Both the position numbers and the translations under genes were made by a program. Positions 18,204 to 26,810 of a DNA stretch of 64,000 bases are shown one piece after another; the first letter of the stretch is position 1; every line of letters starts with the position of its first letter. The stretch spans positions 1,922,001 to 1,986,000 of the forward strand of contig OY763926.1 of assembly GCA_963667715.1 (NCBI GenBank). Reading direction: 5' to 3'. This DNA comes from JAFGDI01 sp963667715 (GTDB lineage: Bacteria; Planctomycetota; Phycisphaerae; Sedimentisphaerales; SM23-30). The notes below the pieces were generated by a model that worked only from the letters and a program-made list of their open reading frames with translations, had not been told where the DNA came from and made no database searches.

Positions 18204-18336
18204 AATAGCTCCCAGTGTATGTATTGTACCTAAGTTGCTAAATTAGGTATTTTGTGGTATATAGGTTGTTTTTGTTGAGTTTAAATCAAAAGTATTGGTA
18301 CGTTGATAATTATTATCCTATATATTATATCCATTT

Positions 18337-18499
18337 AGGGAACCTCTAAAAATTCATTCTGGGCTGCAAACGGTCTTGATTTTTCCTGAGCTGCGTCACG
18401 AAAAACCGTGAATATTCACCAATATGCCCGGTTCTTCGTTCCTTGTCAGTAAAAATCAATCCTCGTTTTCGCCTCAAAAGCAATTTTCAGAGGTACCCT
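18337..18499. mobile_element. MITE-like element of about 163 bases
   Basis: The ends AGGGAACCTCT and AGAGGTACCCT are inverted repeats with one mismatch. The pairing continues imperfectly inwards (AAAATTcattCTGGGC against AAAATTgcttTTGAGGC). No open frame is inside. A related, shorter element occurs at 43655-43725, which supports mobility. Confidence 0.6.
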
Positions 18500-19094
18500 T
18501 TATAATTATCTGAGCGGAGAGTGTCAAATATTTAATATTCGATGAAAAAAATGAGTTGGATGCTATAAAAAAGGAAAAAAGGGGAGTATGTGGGTGAAAA
18601 ATTAGGTTTAATTATGAATAGAATGCGGTTAAAAAGCGCGTATAAGTGTAGGAAACGGGTGCCAAATGTGCGGATTTTTACAAATGTGAACAGTAGTGCG
18701 TGAAATGGTTAGGGGAGTACGCTAAATGGACTCGGAACAACCAAAATATCGCTTGATTTGGCATTTCTGAACGGTTATCATGTGCAGGTTAGAAATGTGA
18801 GTAGAATAGCTTATAGTCAGCCTGACCGCCGGTAAGGTTGGGAGAAGTTAGTCCCGATGTGCGTCGGGAAAGAAGTTAGGAAATAGTAAATACCTATAGA
18901 ATCAGCTACTAAAATTTGTATTCCGAGTCTATCGGGATAAAATCTTTTCTAATAGTGAATTATAATACAGTGCGAAAGTTGACATACACAAGCTGAGAAT
19001 AATTGTTTGTTTGTGTAATAGAAATATAACTTAAAATATGTCCTGAATCTGCCTCTGAGGGTTCAGGCCGGCTTTAACCAGGAGGTTTTTGATA
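18500..19094. other. Long gene-free leader region before transketolase
   Basis: No coding frame was supported. Seen here: AT-rich sequence, two small palindromic blocks containing CCCGATG/CATCGGG-like elements (18851-18866 and near 18930), and a hairpin CCTGAA...TTCAGG at 19044-19068 directly ahead of the transketolase ribosome-binding site. TTGACA at 18979-18984 has no good partner box. The hairpin could influence translation; that is speculative. Confidence 0.4.
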
Positions 19095-21101
19095 ATGCCA
19101 GGAACAGGTCAGAATATTGAAACATTATGTGCAAATACTATTCGTCTGCTTTCAGCTGATGGCGTACAGGCAGCCAATAGCGGCCACCCCGGCATGCCGA
19201 TGGGTATGGCGACCCCGGCATATCTATTGTGGACCAAGATGATGAATCATAATCCGGTTAATCCAAAGTGGATGAACCGTGATAAGTTTGTTCTGTCAGC
19301 AGGTCACGGCAGTATGCTGATCTATTCAATGCTGCACCTGACTGGTTATGATCTTGCGATGGACGATATCAAGCAGTTTCGTCAGATCGGTAGCAAAACA
19401 CCAGGTCACCCGGAATTTGGTCATACAGTAGGTGTGGAAGTGACAACTGGTCCTCTGGGTCAGGGGTTTGCTAATGCTGTTGGTATGGCGATCGAAGAGA
19501 AGTACCTGGCAGAGACATTTAACAAGGACGGCTTCGAGCTGTTTAACCATAATATCTATGTTATAGCTGGTGACGGCTGTATGCAGGAAGGAATCAGCTA
19601 TGAGGCGGCGTCGCTGGCTGGTCACCTGGGATTGGGTAAGCTGGTAGTGATCTATGATGATAACGGTATCACAATTGATGGTGAAACCGATGTTTCGTTT
19701 ACTGAAAATGTGGGCAAGCGTTTTGAAGCTATGGACTGGCATGTAATAGAAGTGCCGGGCGATGGTACAGATGCGGCGGCGATCTTGAAGGCACTGGAAG
19801 CGGCGAAAGCCGAGACCAGCAAGCCAACTCTGGTGAAGGTAAGGACGGTAATAGGATTTGGTAGCCCGAACCTGGCAGGATTGGAGAAGTCGCATGGTGC
19901 TCCTCTGGGTGCAGATGAGATCAAGCTGATCAAGGAGAAGTTTGGTTTCGATCCGGAGCAGAGCTTTGTTGTGCCGGAAGAAGTTTATGCTGATATGAAC
20001 TGCAAGGAAAAGGGTTCTGCTGCGGAAGCGAAGTGGAACGAAGTATTTGCTGAATATAAGAAGCAGTATCCGGAGCTGGCGGCGAAGCTGGAAAATGCAC
20101 AGGCCGGTAAGCTGGACTTTGATGTTGATGCTGTTATGCCGGAATTTGGTGAGGGCAGCTCGATAGCGACTCGTAAGTCGTCACAGATGACGATCGGTGA
20201 GTTTATGCCGAATACTGATCTGATCATGGGCGGTAGTGCTGATCTGACCGGATCTAACCTGACCAACTGGCCGGGTATGAGCGATTTCCAGAAGGCGACA
20301 CCAGGTGGTCGTTATCTGCGTTTTGGTGTGCGTGAGCATGCGATGGGTGCGATAATGAATGGTATTGCCGCGGGCGGGCTACTGAGAGTTTACGGCAGTA
20401 CGTTCCTGGTATTTAGTGATTATCTGCGTGGCGCGATGCGTGTGGCAGCAATTTCAAAGCATCCGGTAACATATGTATATACACATGATAGTATTGGTGT
20501 GGGTGAAGATGGTCCGACCCATCAGCCGATCGAGCAGATCGCGTCGATGCGTGCTATGCCGGGGATGACAGTGTTCCGTCCGGCTGATGCGTATGAGACT
20601 GCGTATGCGTGGCAGTATTCGCTGAAGAACAGCGAAGGGCCGATCGCACTGTGTCTGACCCGTCAGAATCTGCCGACAATGGAAGCGGCCAAGGCCAAGG
20701 GTAAAGAAGGCGTAGCTCGCGGCGGTTATGTGCTGGTTGAGCAGGCAGACGCTGATGTGCTGCTGCTGGCGACTGGTTCAGAAGTTGAGCTGGCAGTGAA
20801 GGCAGCTGAGGTATTGGCAGGCGAAGGTGTGAAGGCACAGGTTGTGTCGCTGCCGTCGCTGGATGTGTTTGAGAAGCAGGATAAGTCTTATAGAGATTCA
20901 GTTATCCCGCCGTCAGTGAGAGCTCGTGTGGCGGTCGAAGCTGGAATTGATTTCGGCTGGCATAAGTATATCGGCCTGGACGGTAAGTTCGTTGGTATGA
21001 CCTCGTTCGGTACCTCTGGCCCGGGCGGCAAGTGCTTCGAGTACTTCAATATTACAACTGAAGCGGTAGTTGCTGCTGCTAAGGAAGTGGTGAAGAATTA
21101 G
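19095..21101 (+). CDS. tkt: Transketolase
   Basis: Thiamine-diphosphate enzyme of the non-oxidative pentose phosphate pathway, 668 residues, a normal length. The ATG at 19095 sits nine bases after AGGAGG; the TTG at 19089 is too close to that site. Motifs include NSGHPGMPMGMA near the N-terminus, GPLGQGFANAVGMAI, the ThDP/metal motif GDGCMQEGISYEAASLAGH running into IYDDNGITIDG, and VREHAMGAIMNGIA with DSIGVGEDGPTHQPIEQ in the pyrimidine domain. The gene is monocistronic, with a long leader and its own terminator. It probably feeds pentose synthesis in a fermentative organism. Confidence 0.96.
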   Translation: MPGTGQNIETLCANTIRLLSADGVQAANSGHPGMPMGMATPAYLLWTKMMNHNPVNPKWMNRDKFVLSAGHGSMLIYSMLHLTGYDLAMDDIKQFRQIGSKTPGHPEFGHTVGVEVTTGPLGQGFANAVGMAIEEKYLAETFNKDGFELFNHNIYVIAGDGCMQEGISYEAASLAGHLGLGKLVVIYDDNGITIDGETDVSFTENVGKRFEAMDWHVIEVPGDGTDAAAILKALEAAKAETSKPTLVKVRTVIGFGSPNLAGLEKSHGAPLGADEIKLIKEKFGFDPEQSFVVPEEVYADMNCKEKGSAAEAKWNEVFAEYKKQYPELAAKLENAQAGKLDFDVDAVMPEFGEGSSIATRKSSQMTIGEFMPNTDLIMGGSADLTGSNLTNWPGMSDFQKATPGGRYLRFGVREHAMGAIMNGIAAGGLLRVYGSTFLVFSDYLRGAMRVAAISKHPVTYVYTHDSIGVGEDGPTHQPIEQIASMRAMPGMTVFRPADAYETAYAWQYSLKNSEGPIALCLTRQNLPTMEAAKAKGKEGVARGGYVLVEQADADVLLLATGSEVELAVKAAEVLAGEGVKAQVVSLPSLDVFEKQDKSYRDSVIPPSVRARVAVEAGIDFGWHKYIGLDGKFVGMTSFGTSGPGGKCFEYFNITTEAVVAAAKEVVKN

Positions 21102-21143
21102 GATTTAGTCCCGATGTACATCGGGATAGTAATTAGAAATTAG

Positions 21144-21182
21144 GGCGAAAGTTGCTTTTGGGTGGCTTTCGTCTTTTTTTTG
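21144..21182 (+). terminator. Transketolase terminator
   Basis: GCGAAAG (21145-21151) pairs with CTTTCGT (21166-21172) with extra pairing in the loop, followed by CTTTTTTTT. A CCCGATGTACATCGGG palindrome precedes it at 21109-21124. Confidence 0.75.
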
Positions 21183-21266
21183 TGGCTTAAGGATTATAGC
21201 CAGGATGCAAGGATTTGGAGGGTTTAATAGTGTAAGGGAGAACTAAAGCGGGATTCTGCTACCCTT

Positions 21267-23150
21267 GTGGATTATTCTTATGCGGGGCGGTATGCGGTTA
21301 GGCGTAGTTATCCTGAGCTAAATGTTTATCAGGACTATGGTTATGATGGATTTGGCCGGGTTGAGACTATTGGGGCGTTTTTAGATGGTGATTCTGATGG
21401 TGTGTATGCCGTCGGGGGCTCTGATGTAAATATTACCCAGTTTGGCTATGGTTATGATTCCCGCGGCGATATAGATTACCAGAGCTTTGGCCATCGCCCG
21501 GCGGTTGGTTCGCCGTCTGCGGCTCCTGTGAATGATTTCGGCTATGATGCTTTGCGTCGTCTGAGATCGGTTGAGTATTTCAGCGATTCCGGCGATAGCG
21601 AGACATTTGGCTATGATCTGCTGGGCAACCGGGAGGAAGTCGATCTGCGAGATGGTAGTACCGATATTTATGCTGTAAACTCCGTCAATAACCGTTATAA
21701 TTGCGTTGGTGGTGTGTCATTGAGTTATGACCTCGCCGGAAACCTGACGACGGATAATGGTGGTTACGTGTACAGCTGGGATTATGACAATCATCTGACG
21801 AAGATCGAGAAAAGCGGCGGCAGCGGGCTGGTTACGGTTGCCGAATTCGCTTACGATGCTCTGGGGCGGCGGGTGATGAAGATTGAATACATTACCGATG
21901 CAACGGGTGGCACTGATATTGTCTATACCCGCTATTATTACAGTGGTTGGCAGATGCTGATGGAACATAGTCAATGTTCAACTACATCACCGGCAACTGA
22001 TAGTAGTACCTATTTTGCTTATGGGAACGCTCTTGATGAGGTGCTGTTCTATGTGACTAATCCCGGCAGCGGCGAATCGATAAGCTATCTTATTGGCGAT
22101 CATCTCAACAGCCCCGCGGCCAGACTGGATTCAACCGGAACAATCCTCGAACGCTACGAATACGATGCGTATGGCAAGAGGCACGTCTTCAATGCCGATT
22201 ATTCCCAAGAACTTGCCTCAAACCTCGGCACGCACATCGGCTTCACCGGACAGCGGGTGGAATACTTAGATGGTGGCAGCTTAGAGCTTTGCTATTATAA
22301 GAATCGCTGGTATGGCCCGGCATTCGGGAGATTCTTAAGCGAAGATCCGATGTTGTATATTGATGGTATGAATTATTACGAGTATGTGAGTTCAAATGTT
22401 TATCTTTATATAGATCCGTTAGGGTTAAGAAAGAGATGTGGAGGGGATGTTCTACTTTTAACAGGGAGTTTTTGTGTTTCACAAGAAGAGTATGATTATA
22501 TTGTAAGCGGTTATCTAACCCCTTACTCTGCTTCAGCTCACTGCTCTGTATGTAAAATGAGTACTGGCACATTAGGGAAAGTTGATGGTAATTTTTCTCT
22601 AAGTGTTTTAAATGAAAAAGGAAATGTAGATTTTGATTTGTCAGTTTCAATAAATGCTACTGGTGTTAGCGCTGGGGCCGGCGGTGATAATTTAGATGTG
22701 GGTAATTTATCTTGTAGTGGTTCAATGTGTTGGAATGGTGAACGAAAAGGATTTGAAGGAGAAGCAAAAGTTTCTATTTTTTGTAATACGATTGAAACCG
22801 ATTGTGTATGTACAAGTAAAGGTAAATTTAAAACGGTGTTTAAAATTGAATATTTAGGGGCAAGTGCTAAGGCGGCAGGTATGGCTTATTCAAATCCACT
22901 GGATGTTTTGCAAGGCAAAATAGGAGCTGAAGCTTCAGTTGATATCTTAAATGTTAATGCTCAAGAGATTTATGAGTTTGGAGATGGTTCTGGTGTAACT
23001 ATTGAGGGTGAAGGAAAAATTTGTGTGGGGGCTGGAGCAACTTGTTCTTTAACTGATGATTTAAGGTCTATCTCCAAATCTGGGGCTGGTTATGGAATGG
23101 GGGTTAAATATAAACTTCATAAAGTTGGAGAATTTCCTTGTTCTGATTAA
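21267..23150 (+). CDS. Rhs/YD-repeat protein, N-terminally truncated, with variable C-terminal tip
   Basis: The Rhs family builds large beta-barrel cocoons around C-terminal toxins used in competition. Here only the last YD repeats and the RHS-associated core remain: YDYDGFGRV-like units, FGYDLLGNREEV, YDALGRRVMKIEY, LIGDHLNSPAARLDSTG, RYEYDAYGKRHVF, then YYKNRWYGPAFGRFLSEDP and DPLGL near residue 388. The frame is open to 21231 without an in-frame ATG, so the GTG at 21267 may not be a real start; a full Rhs would be over 1000 residues. After DPLGL the base composition drops to AT-rich, and about 240 residues follow that match no toxin family I know, rich in Cys and Gly. Such a switch is typical of an exchanged tip. 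The product is probably silent unless recombined onto a complete Rhs. Confidence 0.8.
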   Translation: MDYSYAGRYAVRRSYPELNVYQDYGYDGFGRVETIGAFLDGDSDGVYAVGGSDVNITQFGYGYDSRGDIDYQSFGHRPAVGSPSAAPVNDFGYDALRRLRSVEYFSDSGDSETFGYDLLGNREEVDLRDGSTDIYAVNSVNNRYNCVGGVSLSYDLAGNLTTDNGGYVYSWDYDNHLTKIEKSGGSGLVTVAEFAYDALGRRVMKIEYITDATGGTDIVYTRYYYSGWQMLMEHSQCSTTSPATDSSTYFAYGNALDEVLFYVTNPGSGESISYLIGDHLNSPAARLDSTGTILERYEYDAYGKRHVFNADYSQELASNLGTHIGFTGQRVEYLDGGSLELCYYKNRWYGPAFGRFLSEDPMLYIDGMNYYEYVSSNVYLYIDPLGLRKRCGGDVLLLTGSFCVSQEEYDYIVSGYLTPYSASAHCSVCKMSTGTLGKVDGNFSLSVLNEKGNVDFDLSVSINATGVSAGAGGDNLDVGNLSCSGSMCWNGERKGFEGEAKVSIFCNTIETDCVCTSKGKFKTVFKIEYLGASAKAAGMAYSNPLDVLQGKIGAEASVDILNVNAQEIYEFGDGSGVTIEGEGKICVGAGATCSLTDDLRSISKSGAGYGMGVKYKLHKVGEFPCSD

Positions 23151-23179
23151 ATTGTTGATTGGTTAGGAGTAGGTTTTAT

Positions 23180-23803
23180 ATGGATAGAATACAAATAATA
23201 TTTCCAAATAAGAAAGCAGTATTTATCATTTTATTTGAAATGCTGTTAGTCTTTATATTGATTTTAGTTAAGTGTGACGATACTAAGACCGTATTAAAAC
23301 TCTTTCAAAATGTAATATTATGTTTTTTGTTTTTAACTTTTGGTAGTTCAAGTTTGACATTGCGAAGTTTAAAGAATAAAACAACTCTTAAAATATGGGA
23401 AAAAGTACTAGAGTTTTTCTGGAAGCTTAGTTTTTTTATAGCCGTATTTTTTGTTGTTATTAGATTATATGTTGACAATTCTATCTCGTACCTTGATGTG
23501 TTTTTTTTTGTTCTACCTATAATAGCATATAACAATTGGGTATTTTGTAATAACAGTATAACTATTATTGAAGGGGGAATAATCGAAGAAAACAAAAAAC
23601 AATATAACATTGATGGTGGATTGAAACTTTTTTATTCCGGTCGAAACTTATGGATTTATATTATTCTACCTGTTTTTTCAAGTGTTGGTTTATTACTATC
23701 GTTTTTATTTGGTAATAGTATTGTAGTGTCTATTGCACTATCATTTTTTTTAATATTAACACTTATTGTTATATTCTATCATTATTTAACTTGGCGAAAG
23801 TGA
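23180..23803 (+). CDS. Polytopic membrane protein next to the Rhs tip, candidate immunity protein
   Basis: The ATG at 23180 follows AGGAGTAGG. The 207-residue product has about five hydrophobic segments (AVFIILFEMLLVFILILV, VILCFLFLTFG, LSFFIAVFFVVIRLYV, YLDVFFFVLPIIAY, and two near the C-terminus). There is a short soluble part between about 117 and 150. It has the same AT-rich composition as the Rhs tip, 29 bases upstream, and is separated from it by no promoter. In Rhs systems the gene after the tip commonly encodes the cognate immunity protein. A membrane immunity protein would fit a tip acting at membranes, but no sequence family supports that directly. Confidence 0.5.
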   Translation: MDRIQIIFPNKKAVFIILFEMLLVFILILVKCDDTKTVLKLFQNVILCFLFLTFGSSSLTLRSLKNKTTLKIWEKVLEFFWKLSFFIAVFFVVIRLYVDNSISYLDVFFFVLPIIAYNNWVFCNNSITIIEGGIIEENKKQYNIDGGLKLFYSGRNLWIYIILPVFSSVGLLLSFLFGNSIVVSIALSFFLILTLIVIFYHYLTWRK

Positions 23804-23855
23804 ATGCGATTAACCGTGGACGATTACCCGAAGCCATCCATAATTAATAACTGTT

Positions 23856-24012
23856 GCTCCTTTGCGTCGTCTGAGATCGGTTGAGTATTTCAGTGATTCC
23901 GGCGATAGCGAGACATTTGGCTATGATCTGCTGGGCAACCGGGAGGAAGTCGATCTGCGAGATGGCAGTACCGATATTTATGCTGTAAACTCCGGCAATA
24001 ACCGTTATAATC
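23856..24012 (+). pseudogene. Detached Rhs core fragment, copy A'
   Basis: Nearly identical to 21546-21712 of the truncated Rhs gene (CGTCTGAGATCGGTTGAG onwards, encoding LRRLRSVEYFSDSGDSETFGYD-type sequence). It has no start and breaks off after CCGTTATAAT. It follows the candidate immunity gene directly, the usual place for orphan Rhs tips. Confidence 0.85.
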
Positions 24013-24200
24013 AGGTAGCTCAAGCATCCTTGCTTGAGATTATTTGATATTGATGTTTGCGGAATGAATTGATATACTCATTTGAAATTGCATGATGTAA
24101 AATGCAGTTCGGTTGGAGTTTGTATTGAATCACAAGTCCGCCTGAGGCGGACTGATTGTGCTACCTTAATGGTGGTTACGTGTACAGTTGGGAGTGGGAT
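24013..24200 (+). repeat. R7-bounded insertion inside the Rhs fragment, with Rhs sequence resuming
   Basis: After CCGTTATAAT the Rhs match stops. AGGTAGCTCAAGCATCC begins an insert that ends about 155 bases later with GATTGTGCTACCTT (24154-24167), its inverted end. Rhs sequence then resumes as AATGGTGGTTACGTGTACAG, matching 21759-21778. The insert therefore marks the exact boundaries of a mobile or duplicated unit. Confidence 0.7.
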
Positions 24201-24213
24201 AAATATTAAGAAA

Positions 24214-24480
24214 ATTTAACCACAGAGGACACCGAGGTCTTAGGGCGGTCGAGCCGCAACCAATAGTTTTATGTAAGAAGAGAATTAAGAGTTTAACGCA
24301 AAGGCGCTAGGTCGCAAAGAGTTGGTTGGCGATGTAGGTATTTTATGGAGATTGTAATTTTATTGGAAAGTAAGGAAGAAGACTAAAGAACCGGCTGAAG
24401 GCCGGAACTCTTGCGCGAGGAGATGGTTGGCGATTTAGGCTTAGTTTTAGATAACAGCATTATGAAGAATTTTTTGCAGG
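24214..24480. repeat. Block of dispersed repeats R4, R1 and R2
   Basis: R4 (TTTAACCACAGAGGACACC, 24214-24232), R1 (about 24262-24345, with TTTAACGCAAAGGCGCTAG and GTTGGTTGGCG) and R2 (about 24362-24440, with GAAGAAGACTAAAGAA and GGCTGAAGGCCGGAAC) follow one another as in the 28.6 and 30.8 kb blocks. The stretch 24481-24651 is AT-rich with no gene seen. Confidence 0.7.
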
Positions 24481-24651
24481 GATTAGAGGATACGAAGATG
24501 ATAATCAGGATAGCGAATTAAGGTTATTAATCCGAAAAGTTTGTATGCTTTTAACGAGAATGTAACTTGCGATTATTTAGTATGTTACATCGAATGTGAA
24601 AAATAATGACACATATAAAACAAGAAAATGATGGATTGTAGTACAGAGGTT

Positions 24652-25023
24652 ATGATGAAAGATGCTTTTACTGAGGTTGTTATTGGTTGTGCAATTGATG
24701 TTCACAAGGCATTGGGGCCGGGGTTGTTGGAGTCGGCTTATAAGAAGTATCTGGCGTATGAATTAGGTCTGAGGGTTATTGATTGTAAGGTTGAGTAGCC
24801 TCTTCCGGTAAAGTATAAGGATGTAGTGGTTGACTGCGGCTATCGGGTTGATATTCTTGTTGATAATAAGCTGATAATTGAACTGAAATCTGTAGATAAA
24901 ATCAATGATGTGCATAAAGCCCAGATATTAACCTATATGAAATTGGCGGGAATTGATACCGGGCTGTTGATAAACTTTAATGTAACCAGACTGGTTGACG
25001 GCATAACAAGATTAAAACTATAA
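24652..25023 (+). pseudogene. GxxExxY family protein interrupted by one stop codon
   Basis: Reading through one TAG (24796-24798, codon 49) gives a protein of about 123 residues that is complete at both ends: VIGCAIDVHKALGPGLLESAYKKYLAYEL..., then PLPVKYKDVVVDCGYRVDIL, IIELKSVDKINDVHKAQILTYMKL and TGLLINFNV. This matches the GxxExxY family (here GLLESAY), small proteins with a PD-(D/E)XK-like core (VDILVDNKLIIELKSV). One base change (CAG to TAG) would explain the break, so inactivation looks recent, unless the stop is read through. R4-type repeats in opposite orientations lie on either side. The function of the family is not established. Confidence 0.85.
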
Positions 25024-25062
25024 AAAAACTCTGCGGGCTCTGTGGGCTCTGTGGTTTAACAA
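25024..25062 (-). repeat. Inverted R4 repeat after the GxxExxY gene
   Basis: CTCTGTGGGCTCTGTGGTTT (25040-25059) is the reverse complement of an R4 end (AAACCACAGAG...). With the forward copy at 24214 it brackets the GxxExxY remnant. Confidence 0.65.
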
Positions 25063-25108
25063 AAAAATGTATTTTACAAACAAGACAATCGAATACCAAG
25101 ATTATCAG

Positions 25109-25271
25109 CTCGATGAGGTGCTGTTCTATGTGACTAATCCCGGCAGCGGCGAATCGATAAGCTATCTTATTGGCGATCATCTCAACAGCCCCGCGGCCAG
25201 ACTGGATTCAACCGGATCAATCCTCGAACGCTACGAATACGATGCCTACGGCAAGAGGCATGTGTTTAATG
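25109..25271 (+). pseudogene. Detached Rhs core fragment, copy B'
   Basis: Almost identical to 22031-22195 of the truncated Rhs gene, encoding DEVLFYVTNPGSGESISYLI and the following GDHLNSPAARLDSTG core and AYGKRHVF. It has no start and is cut short by NELN and a stop just before the IS element. Confidence 0.85.
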
Positions 25272-25281
25272 AATTAAACTA

Positions 25282-26773
25282 AAAGGGGACGGACCCACAC
25301 CTGTTCGGCACTAAGTTTGCTATTGTAATGTATGGTTGTTTTTTCTGGAAATATTTTTTAAAATAATAGCTTAAACTATCTATCTTAACTTGCGCGACGT
25401 GTTTTTTTATGCATAATATAAGGCATGACAGCAAAACGTGAAGACATACAGGAATTTCAGCTTCAAGGCTTTAAGTATTTTAAAGCTATATCAGCAATGC
25501 TTGATAGTCTGCATGATGCCGGTTGTGAGAGAGACAAAGCAGGCAATCGCAAACTTCACATGGATCAGTATATGTCTCTGTTGCTCTTATATATGTTCAA
25601 CCCGATATGTCAATCAATGAGAGGTATCCAGCAGGCAAGTGAGCTTAAAAAGGTTCAGCGATTATTGAAATGCCCTCGCGCATCCTTGGGGAGCCTATCA
25701 GAAGCAACTACAGTTTTCGATAGTAAGTTAATGCAGGATATAATCGATAATCTGGCATTAAAGCTTAGTCCTATCCCTACAAGCAACAAGCTCGACAGTG
25801 TTACCGACATTCTTACTGCTGTTGATGGCACACTTATCCCGGCACTATCAAAGATGACCTGGGCGTTATACCAGCACAATAACAATGCCGTAAAAGCTCA
25901 TGTTCATTTTGATATCCAAAAACATGTTCCCGTAAGAGTTTCGATTACTGAAGGTAATGGCAACGAACGGAAAGTACTCTCTGAGAATCTTGAAGCTGGT
26001 CGCATTTATGTAAAAGACCGCGGTTATGCCTCATTGGAACTATTTCAAAAGATAATTGATAGTAAAAGTTCCTTTGTATGCAGGGTACGTGATAATTCAA
26101 ATTATGACTTGACCGAAGAATACCCTGTCAATAACGAAGCTACTAATGCCGGCGTACGTTTTGACTGTAAAGTCAGACTGGGCGGCAATAATACTAAGAA
26201 AATGCTAAAAGAACATGTCCGTTTGATTGCGGTTAAATGTACTCCGCATAAGAAGAAAGCCAAGACCGGGAGAGGCGGACCAGAACAGGGAGAAATGCTT
26301 CTTATTGCGACAGATAGGTTCGATCTTGATGCAGATGTTGTCGCTTTAATATTCAAACATCGCTGGGCAATAGAAGTGTTTTTCAAGCAATTCAAACATA
26401 TGCTTGGCTGCCGTTCTTTGCTAAGTCAGAATCCAAACGGCATAGCCCTGCAAACTTATGCCGCCATTATCGCCTGCATGCTGATAGCATTATGGACAGG
26501 CAAAAAGCCAACAGTCAGAACTTACGAATTTATCTGCTGGTATTTCACCGGAATGGCAGACCTGGATGAATTACTAACTCACATCTCCAAATTACAAAAC
26601 CAGGATTGATTTATAATTGCCAATTTGCGTAAACAAGCTGGTCGGCTAATGCTGCGCTGAAATAATTCTTGCCTAGATTTTGCTCCGTCAATACAATGCG
26701 ATTATACCGTTACTGAATAAATGAACTAAGTGATGCAAAGACTGTGCCGAACAGGTGTGGGTCCGTCCCCTTT
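25282..26773 (+). mobile_element. Complete IS4-like insertion sequence
   Basis: The element is bounded by perfect 30-base inverted repeats: 25282-25311 (AAAGGGGACGGACCC...TTCGGCAC) and 26744-26773. Pairing continues imperfectly both inwards and for a few bases outwards (ACTA against TAGT-like). It carries one full-length transposase gene. No clear target-site duplication could be picked out next to the repeats. The left flank is an Rhs fragment and the right flank is the FGE-ankyrin gene region. Confidence 0.88.
25425..26609 (+). CDS. IS4-family DDE transposase
   Basis: The 394-residue transposase catalyses movement of the surrounding element. The expected DDE acidic residues are seen in TAVDGTLIPAL (first Asp), GRIYVKDRGYASLELFQKI (second Asp) and KHRWAIEVFFKQFKHMLG (Glu), the last being the YREK-like region of the IS4 group. 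The frame is intact and the terminal repeats are perfect, so the element is probably still active or recently inserted. There is no accessory gene. Among IS4 subgroups I cannot choose confidently. Confidence 0.9.
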   Translation: MTAKREDIQEFQLQGFKYFKAISAMLDSLHDAGCERDKAGNRKLHMDQYMSLLLLYMFNPICQSMRGIQQASELKKVQRLLKCPRASLGSLSEATTVFDSKLMQDIIDNLALKLSPIPTSNKLDSVTDILTAVDGTLIPALSKMTWALYQHNNNAVKAHVHFDIQKHVPVRVSITEGNGNERKVLSENLEAGRIYVKDRGYASLELFQKIIDSKSSFVCRVRDNSNYDLTEEYPVNNEATNAGVRFDCKVRLGGNNTKKMLKEHVRLIAVKCTPHKKKAKTGRGGPEQGEMLLIATDRFDLDADVVALIFKHRWAIEVFFKQFKHMLGCRSLLSQNPNGIALQTYAAIIACMLIALWTGKKPTVRTYEFICWYFTGMADLDELLTHISKLQNQD

Positions 26774-26810
26774 AGTTATTCCCGATTATTAATTTGGAGA
26801 TATATATTAT

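Noticed and set aside
24796..24798. TAG in the GxxExxY gene as a recoded codon (pyrrolysine or readthrough)
   Set aside because: No context or helper genes; family alignment by eye expects Gln there, a single C-to-T change, so a nonsense mutation is simpler.
25282..26773. Rhs, IS and FGE-ankyrin genes as one composite transposon
   Set aside because: Only one IS copy is present, and its inverted repeats bound the transposase alone.
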